64,000 nt of DNA. Source: JANXSS01 sp040385645 (GTDB lineage Bacteria > Pseudomonadota > Gammaproteobacteria > Burkholderiales > Burkholderiaceae_D). The position numbers and the translations under genes were made by a program. Shown piece after piece: positions 1-7,757 of the stretch. The stretch is from positions 1 to 64,000 of the forward strand of contig JAZKGZ010000013.1 in NCBI GenBank assembly GCA_040385645.1, written 5' to 3'. The notes beneath the pieces were generated by a model. That model worked only from the letters and a program-made list of their open reading frames with translations. It was not told where the DNA came from and searched no databases. How positions within the stretch are numbered: position 1 is the first letter of the stretch; every line of letters begins with the position of its first letter.

Positions 1-61
1 TGGTTAGAATACCGGCCTGTCACGCCGGGGGTCGCGGGTTCGAGTCCCGTCCACTCCGCCA
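1..61 (+). tRNA. tRNA-Asp (GTC), 5' end cut by window edge
   Basis: The window opens inside the D-arm of a tRNA. The anticodon loop reads CCTGTCACG, giving anticodon GTC for aspartate, on a CCGGC/GCCGG anticodon stem. It is followed by the T-arm with GGTTCGAGTCC and the acceptor 3' strand CCACTCC, then G and an encoded CCA at 59-61. The first bases lie outside the window. A Rho-independent terminator follows at once and ppiD starts about 100 bases later, an order usual in Burkholderiales. Confidence 0.95.
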
Positions 62-73
62 AATACCGAAAAG

Positions 74-96
74 GCGAACGCGAGTTCGCTTTTTTT
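74..96 (+). terminator. Rho-independent terminator after tRNA-Asp
   Basis: A perfect 6-bp stem (GCGAAC / GTTCGC) with a GCGA tetraloop is followed directly by seven T. It lies 12 bases after the tRNA CCA end and ends the tRNA transcript upstream of ppiD. Confidence 0.85.
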
Positions 97-157
97 CCGC
101 CCTTTGCTTTCGTATGCTTCGCATACTTCCGCAGCCATCGTTTGTGAGCAGCCGACC

Positions 158-2104
158 ATGTTTGAATACATCCGTACCCATCGCCGCTTGATGCAGTTCG
201 CGCTGTTGCTATTCATAATTCCCTCGTTTGCATTTGTCGGTGTCGAAAGTTATTCCAACTTCGGCGACCCGGCTAATACCGTGGCAAAGGTCGGCGATCA
301 ATCCATCACCAAGGATGAATGGGAGGCGGCGCAGCAGAATCAGGTGGAACAATTACGCCAGCGTTTCGGCGAACAATTCGATCCAAAGCTTTTCGACACG
401 CCTGAAGCAAAACAACGCGTTCTAGAAAACTTGGTCGCGCAGCGTGCGCTAGCCGTGGAAGCCACGCGCAAAAATCTAGTCATTTCGGATCAGACGCTGC
501 AGCAGTCCATTCTCGCCGTGCCTGGCCTGACTGGAGAGAATGGCAGCTTCGACGTAGAACGTTACAAGGGTTTGCTGGCCGTGCAGGGTATTACGCCTGC
601 GATGTACGAAACCCGATTGCGCAAGGATCTGGCCCTGCAACAAATTAATTCGGCCATCCAATCCACCGCATTCGCACCGAAGACGGTAGCGAGCCGGTTA
701 TCCGATTTGAACGACCAGGAGCGGGTCGTGCAAGAATTATCGTTCAAGGTCGATGACTTCGTTCCGCAGGTAAAACTCACCGACGCGATGCTCAAAGCTT
801 ATTACGATAAAAATATTCGCCAGTTCCAGACACCTGAGCAGGTCAAGGCAGAGTACGTTGTGTTGAGTAGCGCCGCAATCGCGCCACAAATTGCCGTCTC
901 GGATGCTGACATCAAAGCTTATTACGATCAAAATGCCAAGCGCTATGGCACTGAAGAGCAGCGTCGCGCGAGCCACATCCTGATCGCCACTAAAAAAGAT
1001 GCGTCGGCAACCGAGGTCGCTGCGGCCAAGACGAAAGCGGAAAACTTGTTGTTGCAAGTTCGAGCGACACCAGCAAGTTTTGCCAAACTGGCTAAGGAGA
1101 ATTCGGATGATCCCGGATCGGGTGAGCGGGGTGGCGACTTAGAGTTGTTTGCGCGAGGCGCGATGGTCAAACCTTTCGAGGATGCCGTATTCCAGATGAA
1201 GGTCGGTCAGATCAGCGATTTGGTTCGATCGGATTTTGGCTTTCACATCATTTTGCTCACCGATATAAAGCCGGCTTCGATTAAACCGCTGGACGAGGTC
1301 AAGACGGAAATCACGGCAGAAATCCGCACGCAACTGGCAAACAAGAAATATGCTGAAGCCGCCGAGGTCTTTACCAACACGGTTTATGAACAAGCCGACA
1401 GCCTCAAGCCCGTTGCCGAGAAGTTGAAGCTGACCGTCGAGACGGTCGCAGGTCTGACACGCCTGCCGGATTCGCAGCAATCGACGGCTACCCCATCGCC
1501 GGTAAACAATCCTAAATTTCTGGCAGCATTGTTTGGCGACGACGCATTAAAAAACAAGCGCAATACAGAGGCAGTGGACGTTGCTCCCAATACGCTAGTC
1601 GCCGGTCGGGTGCTTGAATACCGTCCTGTCGGCACTCTACCGTTCGAACAAGTGCAGGCAGTGGTGCGCGAGCAGCTTACGCGTATCGAGGCGATGAACT
1701 TGGCGCGTCAAGCCGGGGAAGCGAAATTAGCGGAGCTGAAGAAAAGTGCCGACGCAGCCCAATTCGGCCCGACAAAAACGGTAGCGCGTTCCAAGCAAAC
1801 CGATTTACCGGCACCGGCGGTTGCTGCCGTCATGAATGCCGATACAACAAAACTACCGGCGTTGACAAGTCTGGTCGTGCCAGATCAGGGGTACAGCATT
1901 TTCAAGATTACAAAAGTTACGACTCCGGAAAATGTCGACGCTGCACGCCGTCAGGCCGAGCAGCAACAAATCGCCGAGGCCTTAGCGCAGGAAGAAATGC
2001 TGGCGTATATCGATGTATTGAAACAAAAAGCCAAAGTGAAGATTTTGACGCCGGCGGCGACGCCTGCTGAAAGCAGCGGCAGGGCTGATGGCGCGCCGTA
2101 TTGA
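158..2104 (+). CDS. ppiD: PpiD-type periplasmic peptidyl-prolyl isomerase/chaperone
   Basis: This is a membrane-anchored folding factor of the periplasm, of the SurA_N plus parvulin family, which assists outer-membrane proteins leaving the Sec translocon. The 648-residue product starts with a short cytoplasmic stretch and one membrane segment at about residues 11-28. A SurA-like N-terminal chaperone region follows, then a parvulin domain at about 270-365 containing ASHILIA, the GSGERGGDLE block and GFHIILL, then a long C-terminal chaperone part. The ATG at 158 is chosen over upstream codons because family members begin MFEYIRTH. The length is normal for the family. It is monocistronic, between the tRNA terminator and a convergent unknown gene. 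Confidence 0.92.
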   Translation: MFEYIRTHRRLMQFALLLFIIPSFAFVGVESYSNFGDPANTVAKVGDQSITKDEWEAAQQNQVEQLRQRFGEQFDPKLFDTPEAKQRVLENLVAQRALAVEATRKNLVISDQTLQQSILAVPGLTGENGSFDVERYKGLLAVQGITPAMYETRLRKDLALQQINSAIQSTAFAPKTVASRLSDLNDQERVVQELSFKVDDFVPQVKLTDAMLKAYYDKNIRQFQTPEQVKAEYVVLSSAAIAPQIAVSDADIKAYYDQNAKRYGTEEQRRASHILIATKKDASATEVAAAKTKAENLLLQVRATPASFAKLAKENSDDPGSGERGGDLELFARGAMVKPFEDAVFQMKVGQISDLVRSDFGFHIILLTDIKPASIKPLDEVKTEITAEIRTQLANKKYAEAAEVFTNTVYEQADSLKPVAEKLKLTVETVAGLTRLPDSQQSTATPSPVNNPKFLAALFGDDALKNKRNTEAVDVAPNTLVAGRVLEYRPVGTLPFEQVQAVVREQLTRIEAMNLARQAGEAKLAELKKSADAAQFGPTKTVARSKQTDLPAPAVAAVMNADTTKLPALTSLVVPDQGYSIFKITKVTTPENVDAARRQAEQQQIAEALAQEEMLAYIDVLKQKAKVKILTPAATPAESSGRADGAPY

Positions 2105-2125
2105 GTGTCAGGCACGCTGCATGCA

Positions 2126-2680
2126 TCATTTTCCTGGGTTGATCGGTGTGGCAGTAGCGTCTTGAATCTCCGCGCTGGGCAACGCTTTTAATATTGTGTG
2201 TCGGACTAAGTCGGCATGCGAATTGTCTACGCAGATACATGCTTTCATTCGCGTTGCATGTTCTATCAGTCTCAGGCGTGGATGGCTGACGATTCCAGCC
2301 AAAGATACCAGCAGCAGTTGACGCAGCAGCGATGCGGATTCGATGTCGACGATGATGCTGATAGAAGTACGTTCGCCCGGTACCTGGCATTCCCCGTGCA
2401 AGACTGCATCGATTTCATCCTGCCATGTGGTTGCATAACCTGATCGTGGCAGAGTCGATTGATGAAAACCTGCTCCCTGTACAGGCAGGGTTACGATAGT
2501 TTCGTCGCGCGGGGTCTTCACTTTTTCGAGAAAATGTTGAATGCGTTTTTGCGCAAAGATGCTGCGCACGTCGCGATTCAGCTCATGTTCTGGTTGCTGC
2601 GTTGCATCTGGCGCTAAATCATGGCGTGTAACATTTGTGCTAATAACCGCATTGCCAGATTGCAAACTCAAGACCTGCAC
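2126..2680 (-). CDS. Hypothetical protein
   Basis: I do not recognise this 184-residue protein. It lies convergent to ppiD, 21 bases from its stop. The start chosen is the GTG at 2680, because a GAGG lies about seven bases upstream; a GTG at 2713 would add 11 residues. No signal peptide or membrane segment is obvious. The C-terminal half (SIIVDIESASLLRQLLLVSLAGIV, then LRLIEHATRMKACICVDNS) looks like alternating strands and helices of a small compact domain. The overlapping plus-strand ORFs have no recognisable content, so the minus-strand reading is preferred. Function unknown. Confidence 0.5.
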   Translation of the reverse strand: MQVLSLQSGNAVISTNVTRHDLAPDATQQPEHELNRDVRSIFAQKRIQHFLEKVKTPRDETIVTLPVQGAGFHQSTLPRSGYATTWQDEIDAVLHGECQVPGERTSISIIVDIESASLLRQLLLVSLAGIVSHPRLRLIEHATRMKACICVDNSHADLVRHTILKALPSAEIQDATATPINPGK

Positions 2681-2808
2681 GATGAACCTCGATAAAAATA
2701 TTGACAGGCACACGTTAACAGCGTGCCCGTAAATATTTTATAAAAGTTTGGGCGTGTCTCGTATCGAGTGCGTAAACACGATTCGACGACTATTGAGGGC
2801 GATTCTGA

Positions 2809-4863
2809 TCAGTACTTTAACTGTACCCCCGCATACAGAGACCGACCGTCACCCGGAAAGAATTGCCTGCTGTCGAGTCCACGTGCATCGCTGATTGCCC
2901 CGGTCGTCACCGCATAATTTTTGTCGGTCAAATTGCGGGCATCCACGAACCATGACAGCTGCGTATCGATTCGCTGTCCGATTTTAATTCCATAGACGCT
3001 GTATCCCGGAGCCCTCAAGGTATTGGCAAGATCGACGTAGGTGGAGGACGCGATCCGTACGCTCGGCCCGATATAAAATCCGTGGCCGGCTCGGTACAAC
3101 AGCTCGGCTGTGGCGAACTGGCGCGCGACGCCGGCAAGCCGATTGTTGCCATAGACACGGTCGTCGTCGAACCGAAAATCATTGAGCAGATAGGCTGTGC
3201 GTACCGTCCAGCGCGCGCCGACTTCTGCTTCCAGACCGGCTTCGATGCCCTGATGCAGGGTCTTGTCGGCATTGCGCGTGCCAAGCGGATTGCCGTTTGC
3301 ATCGTTCAAGGAGAGCAATTCGTTTTTCAACTGCGCCCGATAGAACGAAACATCCCAGCGTAGGCTGCCCCATTCCGGCCTCAACAAACCCCGGGTTCCA
3401 AGTTCGGCGGTACGTGCGCGTTGTGCCGTTACCGGCGTTACATTCGGTCCACCGGCCAGCTCGCCGAAGGTAGGCGGCTCGTAACTGCCGCTCACGTTGC
3501 CATAAATTTGGATATCCGGCGTTACGTCCTGACGAAGTCCGATCTTTGGCGAGGTATGCCTGAAAGTCGAGTCGACGCCGTTATCACCATCGGAAAAAAA
3601 TCGATCGGCCAAGCGCCGCTTCGCCTGCACCGCCTGCAAGCCGACCACCAATGCGGTAGACGGCTGCAGGTAATACTGGTTTTCCGCAAATACGGTGTAG
3701 TTGGTCGAATGCTGCCGGGATTGGCCTGTGCGCGCACCGGGCTGCCCGCCTACGTTGCGAAACCGGTCGTCGTCGAGGGTACCCTGCGAGAAAGTGGCAC
3801 CGACGATGAACTGGTTTCGGCTGCCGAACAGTTTGGCATCGCTGATCAAGCGGCTGGATAGCCCGTAGTCGTCGGAGTCTTGCTGCAATACCTGAAAGAT
3901 CGGATGGAACAGCGATTTGTAAGCATAGAACGCGCCGAGCTCCAGACGTCGGTCTTGGTCGATGCGTAGCGTTGTCTTGTTCGACACCCGATAGAGGTCG
4001 AAATCGCGATGCTGGTCGCCGGTCACTGCCGACGGATCGGCTCTCCTTGGGGATGCGGCCAGCTCGGCTTTTGTCAGGGCGCCGGGCAGTTCCGAATCGC
4101 TGCGCACGGCTTGAAAAAAGAAGCGCGTTTCCAGCGAGTCGGCGATGCGCCATCCCAGATTACCGGATGCACGCTGCGTATCTTGTCGCGCGTGCGCGCG
4201 GAAACCTTTTTGAAAAAATTCGGAACCGGTAATAAACCAGTCGAAGGATTCGTTCTTGCCGGCTACCGATACCTGGGCACGTTTATAGCCATAACTTCCC
4301 GCCTCGACCCGGGCCGAGAAGGGCGGTGCTGTCAGGCCGGACTGGCTGATGAAATTGACGGCGCCGCCCAAAGTGGTCGAGCCGTACTGCAATGCATTCG
4401 CGCCACGATATACCTCGACATAGCGGGCCGATAGGGGTTCAACTGCCTGGAAGTCGGTGCCGCCGTCAGCCAGGTTGAGCGGCACGCCGTCTTGTAGCAG
4501 CTGGATGCCGCGCATGTGGAACGTGCGCTGCAGGCCGGAGCCGCGGATCGACAGCCGGGCTTCTTCGGCACCGAAGCGTGAAGCGACGAACACGCCTGGG
4601 GAGAATTGCAGCGCATCGGGCAGGGTGGACACCCGCCCCTCTTTGTAATGTTCGGCGTCTACGACATTGGCACCGCCGGGCGTCGTGTTGATCCGTTTGC
4701 GGGCAGTGTCGATCGGTTCGATGGTTGGGCCTGCCGATGGTTGCGCGGTGACAGTCACCGTGGGCAAAATATTGCCGTCCTGAGCGAACGCTTGAGGAAA
4801 ATTCAGGGCTAGTAATGATGCCAGGAGGCAGCCTGAAAATATGGCGGATCTTTTATTGTTCAT
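2809..4863 (-). CDS. TonB-dependent outer-membrane receptor
   Basis: This is an outer-membrane beta-barrel that imports a metal chelate or other scarce ligand using TonB energy. The 684 residues start with a signal peptide (cleavage near AFAQ, residue 27-28). A TonB box TVTVTA follows at 35-40. The plug domain has the typical DALQFSPGVFV, RLSIRGSGLQR and VEVYRGANALQYGSTTLGGAVNFIS blocks. The barrel ends SLYAGVQLKY, with a terminal aromatic after an alternating strand. The ligand cannot be read from sequence. The nearby DUF2946 gene on the same strand hints at copper or another metal. There is no Shine-Dalgarno before its ATG: the stop of a 24-codon ORF lies just upstream (TAACATG), so translation may be coupled. 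Confidence 0.9.
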   Translation of the reverse strand: MNNKRSAIFSGCLLASLLALNFPQAFAQDGNILPTVTVTAQPSAGPTIEPIDTARKRINTTPGGANVVDAEHYKEGRVSTLPDALQFSPGVFVASRFGAEEARLSIRGSGLQRTFHMRGIQLLQDGVPLNLADGGTDFQAVEPLSARYVEVYRGANALQYGSTTLGGAVNFISQSGLTAPPFSARVEAGSYGYKRAQVSVAGKNESFDWFITGSEFFQKGFRAHARQDTQRASGNLGWRIADSLETRFFFQAVRSDSELPGALTKAELAASPRRADPSAVTGDQHRDFDLYRVSNKTTLRIDQDRRLELGAFYAYKSLFHPIFQVLQQDSDDYGLSSRLISDAKLFGSRNQFIVGATFSQGTLDDDRFRNVGGQPGARTGQSRQHSTNYTVFAENQYYLQPSTALVVGLQAVQAKRRLADRFFSDGDNGVDSTFRHTSPKIGLRQDVTPDIQIYGNVSGSYEPPTFGELAGGPNVTPVTAQRARTAELGTRGLLRPEWGSLRWDVSFYRAQLKNELLSLNDANGNPLGTRNADKTLHQGIEAGLEAEVGARWTVRTAYLLNDFRFDDDRVYGNNRLAGVARQFATAELLYRAGHGFYIGPSVRIASSTYVDLANTLRAPGYSVYGIKIGQRIDTQLSWFVDARNLTDKNYAVTTGAISDARGLDSRQFFPGDGRSLYAGVQLKY

Positions 4864-4864
4864 G

Positions 4865-4939
4865 TTAATTTTTTAGACGATTGGTCAAAAGGACCGCGCG
4901 GACATGGGCCATGCCGTGACGGTTGCTGTTTATATTCAT
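4865..4939 (-). CDS. Possible 24-codon leader ORF coupled to the TonB receptor
   Basis: A short ORF starts with ATG at 4939, preceded by a strong AAGGGGG about eight bases upstream. It encodes a basic 24-residue peptide and ends with TAA two bases before the receptor ATG. The receptor itself has no ribosome-binding site in front of its start. This layout fits translational coupling or a regulatory leader peptide. I see no known riboswitch motif in the rest of the 4940-5162 gap. Expression is unproven. Confidence 0.4.
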   Translation of the reverse strand: MNINSNRHGMAHVRAVLLTNRLKN

Positions 4940-5162
4940 TCGTTGCCCCCTTGTGCGCCGCCGGCGCGTTCAACGCTCGTACCGGCACCTTGAACTCCTA
5001 GATCTGGCGCGCCTTGTTCACAGCCTCGATTTCAGCAAATATCTATCGACGGCAGAAAACATGCGCAGCGACTGCGCGCACCAATCAGATTCTTGAACAG
5101 CGGGACTGGAACATTGCGGAGATGACCGGACGACGAGGCCCGGCCACGGGCATTACCAGGGG

Positions 5163-5561
5163 TTAGAGCAAGGGGGGAGCGCGCGACTGTGCGGAAGCCC
5201 AGACGGAGAGCGGGCGCGGCGATCTATAGAAAAGAAGCGGCTTGAGTGCCTGGCCACTCGGAATGACCAATAGAGACGACGCATCCGGCGGAAAGCCAGT
5301 CGAACCTGTATCCGGCAGACAAAGAGGACAGTGCTCGACATGCGGGTTCGGTTGGTCTGGAAGCGGCATCGGCAAAGTCCGACTATCGCCGATTTCCATC
5401 CATTTCACCTCTTTCGCCGCCGTGCAAATTTCGGCAAAAAAGCTTAGCGGTTTATCCGTCGCGGACACGGCTTGCGAAACCGACGGCGCGAGGAAAGTCA
5501 GCAGGATCGCAAAGCTGGCGAGCCAAGCGGTGAATTTTCGCGTGCGTCGGTAAAAAAACAT
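5163..5561 (-). CDS. DUF2946 family protein
   Basis: This small exported or membrane-anchored protein of 132 residues has an N-terminal hydrophobic signal/anchor at about 12-31, a single Cys at 46, and the family hallmark HCPLC at 77-81. DUF2946 proteins are often encoded next to TonB-dependent metal receptors, and a role in copper or similar metal handling has been proposed from such context; none is proven. Here it lies upstream of the receptor on the same strand, with about 300 bases between, and divergent from the kdp operon. Confidence 0.75.
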   Translation of the reverse strand: MFFYRRTRKFTAWLASFAILLTFLAPSVSQAVSATDKPLSFFAEICTAAKEVKWMEIGDSRTLPMPLPDQPNPHVEHCPLCLPDTGSTGFPPDASSLLVIPSGQALKPLLFYRSPRPLSVWASAQSRAPPLL

Positions 5562-5647
5562 GGCGCGGAGTCTAGCACGAAGTAATCAATGCCGATCGAA
5601 CGTCGATAACTGCCCGGCTGTTTGGAGGTGTTAATTGTTGATCTGAT

Positions 5648-5713
5648 GTTTACAGTTTGTTTACGGCTTCGGCGCATCTCTTTACTTAAGTTTTACATGG
5701 CAACGGCTACGAT
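5648..5713 (+). promoter_or_regulatory. Candidate KdpE operator and kdp promoter
   Basis: Four TTTAC repeats start at 5649, 5660, 5681 and 5692. Each pair is spaced exactly 11 bases, the first pair being GTTTACAG and GTTTACGG. OmpR/PhoB-family regulators such as KdpE bind direct repeats of about this period. A weak -10-like TACGAT lies at 5708-5713 with no good -35, as expected of an activator-dependent promoter. The site sits 33-98 bases before the first kdp start codon. Assignment to KdpE is inference from position and spacing. Confidence 0.5.
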
Positions 5714-5745
5714 CCACGGTAGTCAATTCACGGCATGAGGAGCAT

Positions 5746-5838
5746 ATGGATTTCATCTATCTTGGCACGATCGCGCTGTTCTACGCACTCACTGGTGCGT
5801 TTGCGTCCGGTTGCGAAAAACTTGGGGGAAAGCAATGA
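5746..5838 (+). CDS. Small membrane peptide preceding kdpF
   Basis: This 30-residue ORF (starts MDFIYLGTIALFYALTGAFA) is mostly one hydrophobic segment. It has a good GAGGAG Shine-Dalgarno about five bases ahead and overlaps kdpF by four bases (ATGA). Similar tiny hydrophobic ORFs occur ahead of kdpF in some kdp operons. It is probably a small inner-membrane subunit or accessory peptide of the Kdp complex, but its function is not established. It is too short for standard ORF calling. Confidence 0.6.
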   Translation: MDFIYLGTIALFYALTGAFASGCEKLGGKQ

Positions 5839-5924
5839 TGCTTGCCTACCAGATCGGCGCAGCCGTGGCCGGATGCCTGCTGGTGTACCTGGTCTATGCC
5901 CTCCTGTTTGCGGAGGAGATGTGA
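5835..5924 (+). CDS. kdpF: K+-transporting ATPase subunit KdpF
   Basis: This 29-residue single-span peptide (starts MMLAYQIGAAVAGCLLVYLV) matches KdpF in size, hydrophobicity and position. KdpF stabilises the KdpFABC complex in the inner membrane. It overlaps the upstream small ORF by four bases and shares one base with the kdpA start (TGATG), a sign of tight translational coupling. Confidence 0.85.
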   Translation: MMLAYQIGAAVAGCLLVYLVYALLFAEEM

Positions 5925-7741
5925 TGAGTACCCATTCAATAGCATTACTGGGGGTGTTTCTGGCGCTGTTGGGTTTGCTGGCTTATCCATTGAGTTCATT
6001 GCTCGCCCGAGTGGGAGAGGGTAGTGCCGTGCCGGGGATGGGTTGGTTGGGTAGATTCGAAAGAGCGCTTTACCGAGCCGCCGGCATCAGCGCCGATGCC
6101 GGCATGTCGTGGAAGGCCTACGCTGTCGCGCTGCTTGCATTTAACGGCTTCGGCGCGTTATTCGTGTATGGCCTGCAAAGAATGCAAGCCTGGCTTCCCC
6201 TGAATCCACAGGCGTTGGCCAATGTCAGCACCGATTCGTCGTTCAATACCGCGATCAGTTTCGTGAGCAATACCAACTGGCAAGGGTATAGCGGCGAGCA
6301 AACCATGAGTTACCTGACGCAGATGCTGGCATTGACCGGGCAAAATTTTCTGTCCGCTGCCACGGGAATCGCCGTGGCCTTTGCGCTGATCCGTGGGTTC
6401 AGTGCCCGCTCGACTAGCTCCATCGGCAATTTTTGGGTCGATATCACCCGCTCAACCTTGTACGTCCTGTTGCCGCTGTCCCTTCTGCTGGCAATCTTTC
6501 TGATGAGCCAGGGCGTGCTGCAAAATTTTTCGGCATACAAGGAAGTACAACTGCTCGATCCGGTGACTTACTCTGTGCCGAAATTAGGCGCAGATGGTCA
6601 GGCATTGAAAAATGCTGCAGGCGAAGCAGTCATGCAAAACATCACGGCGACGACGCAGACTCTTGCCATGGGCCCGGTCGCATCGCAAGAGTCGATCAAG
6701 CTGATCGGCACCAACGGTGGCGGCTTTTTTAATGCTAACTCCGCGCATCCATTTGAAAATCCGAATGCGTTGACCAATTTCGTACAGATGCTGGCCATTT
6801 TTCTTATTCCGGCCTCGCTCTGCCTGGCGTTCGGAAGAATGGTCGGCGATGTGCGGCAGGGTTGGGCTGTGCTGGCGGCGATGACTTTGATCTTCGTCGT
6901 CGCCACCCTTGTCATCATGGGAGCCGAGCAAACTGCCCATCCACAGCTTGCCGCGTTAGGCGTGGACCAGCTTGCTACCGCACAGCAAGCCGGCGGCAAC
7001 ATGGAGGGCAAGGAAACCCGGTTCGGCATCGCCGCTTCGTCGCTGTTTGCCGCGGTAACGACCGCCGCTTCGTGCGGTGCGGTCAACGCGATGCACGATT
7101 CCTTCACGCCATTGGGCGGCATGATGCCGTTGTTGCTGATCCAATTGGGCGAAGTGGTCTTCGGCGGCGTGGGATCGGGTCTGTACGGCATGCTGCTTTT
7201 TGCCATCATGACCGTCTTTATCGCCGGCTTGATGATTGGACGCACGCCGGAGTACCTGGGTAAAAAGATCCAGGCCTACGAGATGAAAATGACCTCGATC
7301 GCGATTTTGATCACGCCGACACTGGTCTTGGCAGGCGCGGCCGTGGCGGTCACGCTCGACGTGGGCAAAGCGGGTATCGCCAATCCGGGTGCGCACGGGT
7401 TTTCCGAAATTCTTTACGCTTTCAGCTCAGCCGCCAATAACAACGGCAGCGCCTTCGCGGGGCTGTCGGCCAACACACCGTTCTATAACATCATGCTTGG
7501 TGTGGCGATGTGGTTCGGCCGCTTTGCCGTCATCGTGCCGGTGCTCGCAATCGCCGGTGCTTTGGCCAGCAAGCCACGCCTTCAGGCCAATTCCGGCACC
7601 ATGCCCACCCACGGCCCGATGTTCGTTGGTCTGCTGATCGGGGTAGTGCTGCTGGTGGGCGTACTCAATTATGTCCCGGCGCTGGCACTCGGCCCGATCG
7701 TGGAACATCTTCAGCTGTATCTACCGCTGTCCATCAAGTAA
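5924..7741 (+). CDS. kdpA: K+-transporting ATPase subunit KdpA
   Basis: This is the potassium-binding, channel-like subunit of the high-affinity KdpFABC pump. The 605 residues carry repeated pore-loop motifs of the superfamily of K+ transporters: NTNWQGYSGE near 117-126, GTNGGGFFNANS near 262-273, CGAVNAMHDSFTPLGG, and SAANNNGSAFAGL towards the C-terminus. About ten membrane helices are apparent. The start is the ATG overlapping the kdpF stop; a longer frame upstream is only the kdpF region read in another phase. The length is slightly above the E. coli protein. Confidence 0.95.
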   Translation: MSTHSIALLGVFLALLGLLAYPLSSLLARVGEGSAVPGMGWLGRFERALYRAAGISADAGMSWKAYAVALLAFNGFGALFVYGLQRMQAWLPLNPQALANVSTDSSFNTAISFVSNTNWQGYSGEQTMSYLTQMLALTGQNFLSAATGIAVAFALIRGFSARSTSSIGNFWVDITRSTLYVLLPLSLLLAIFLMSQGVLQNFSAYKEVQLLDPVTYSVPKLGADGQALKNAAGEAVMQNITATTQTLAMGPVASQESIKLIGTNGGGFFNANSAHPFENPNALTNFVQMLAIFLIPASLCLAFGRMVGDVRQGWAVLAAMTLIFVVATLVIMGAEQTAHPQLAALGVDQLATAQQAGGNMEGKETRFGIAASSLFAAVTTAASCGAVNAMHDSFTPLGGMMPLLLIQLGEVVFGGVGSGLYGMLLFAIMTVFIAGLMIGRTPEYLGKKIQAYEMKMTSIAILITPTLVLAGAAVAVTLDVGKAGIANPGAHGFSEILYAFSSAANNNGSAFAGLSANTPFYNIMLGVAMWFGRFAVIVPVLAIAGALASKPRLQANSGTMPTHGPMFVGLLIGVVLLVGVLNYVPALALGPIVEHLQLYLPLSIK

Positions 7742-7757
7742 CCGCCGAGGAATCCAG

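Noticed and set aside
3421..3861. Long plus-strand ORF inside the TonB receptor
   Set aside because: It lies fully inside the receptor gene, has no recognisable protein content and no ribosome-binding site; an antisense shadow. The same holds for the many ORFs opposite kdpA, kdpB, purL, dnaE2 and the RHS gene.
4864..5162. Cobalamin or other riboswitch ahead of the TonB receptor
   Set aside because: No B12-box-like or other conserved riboswitch motif found on the minus strand; only the short leader ORF stands out.
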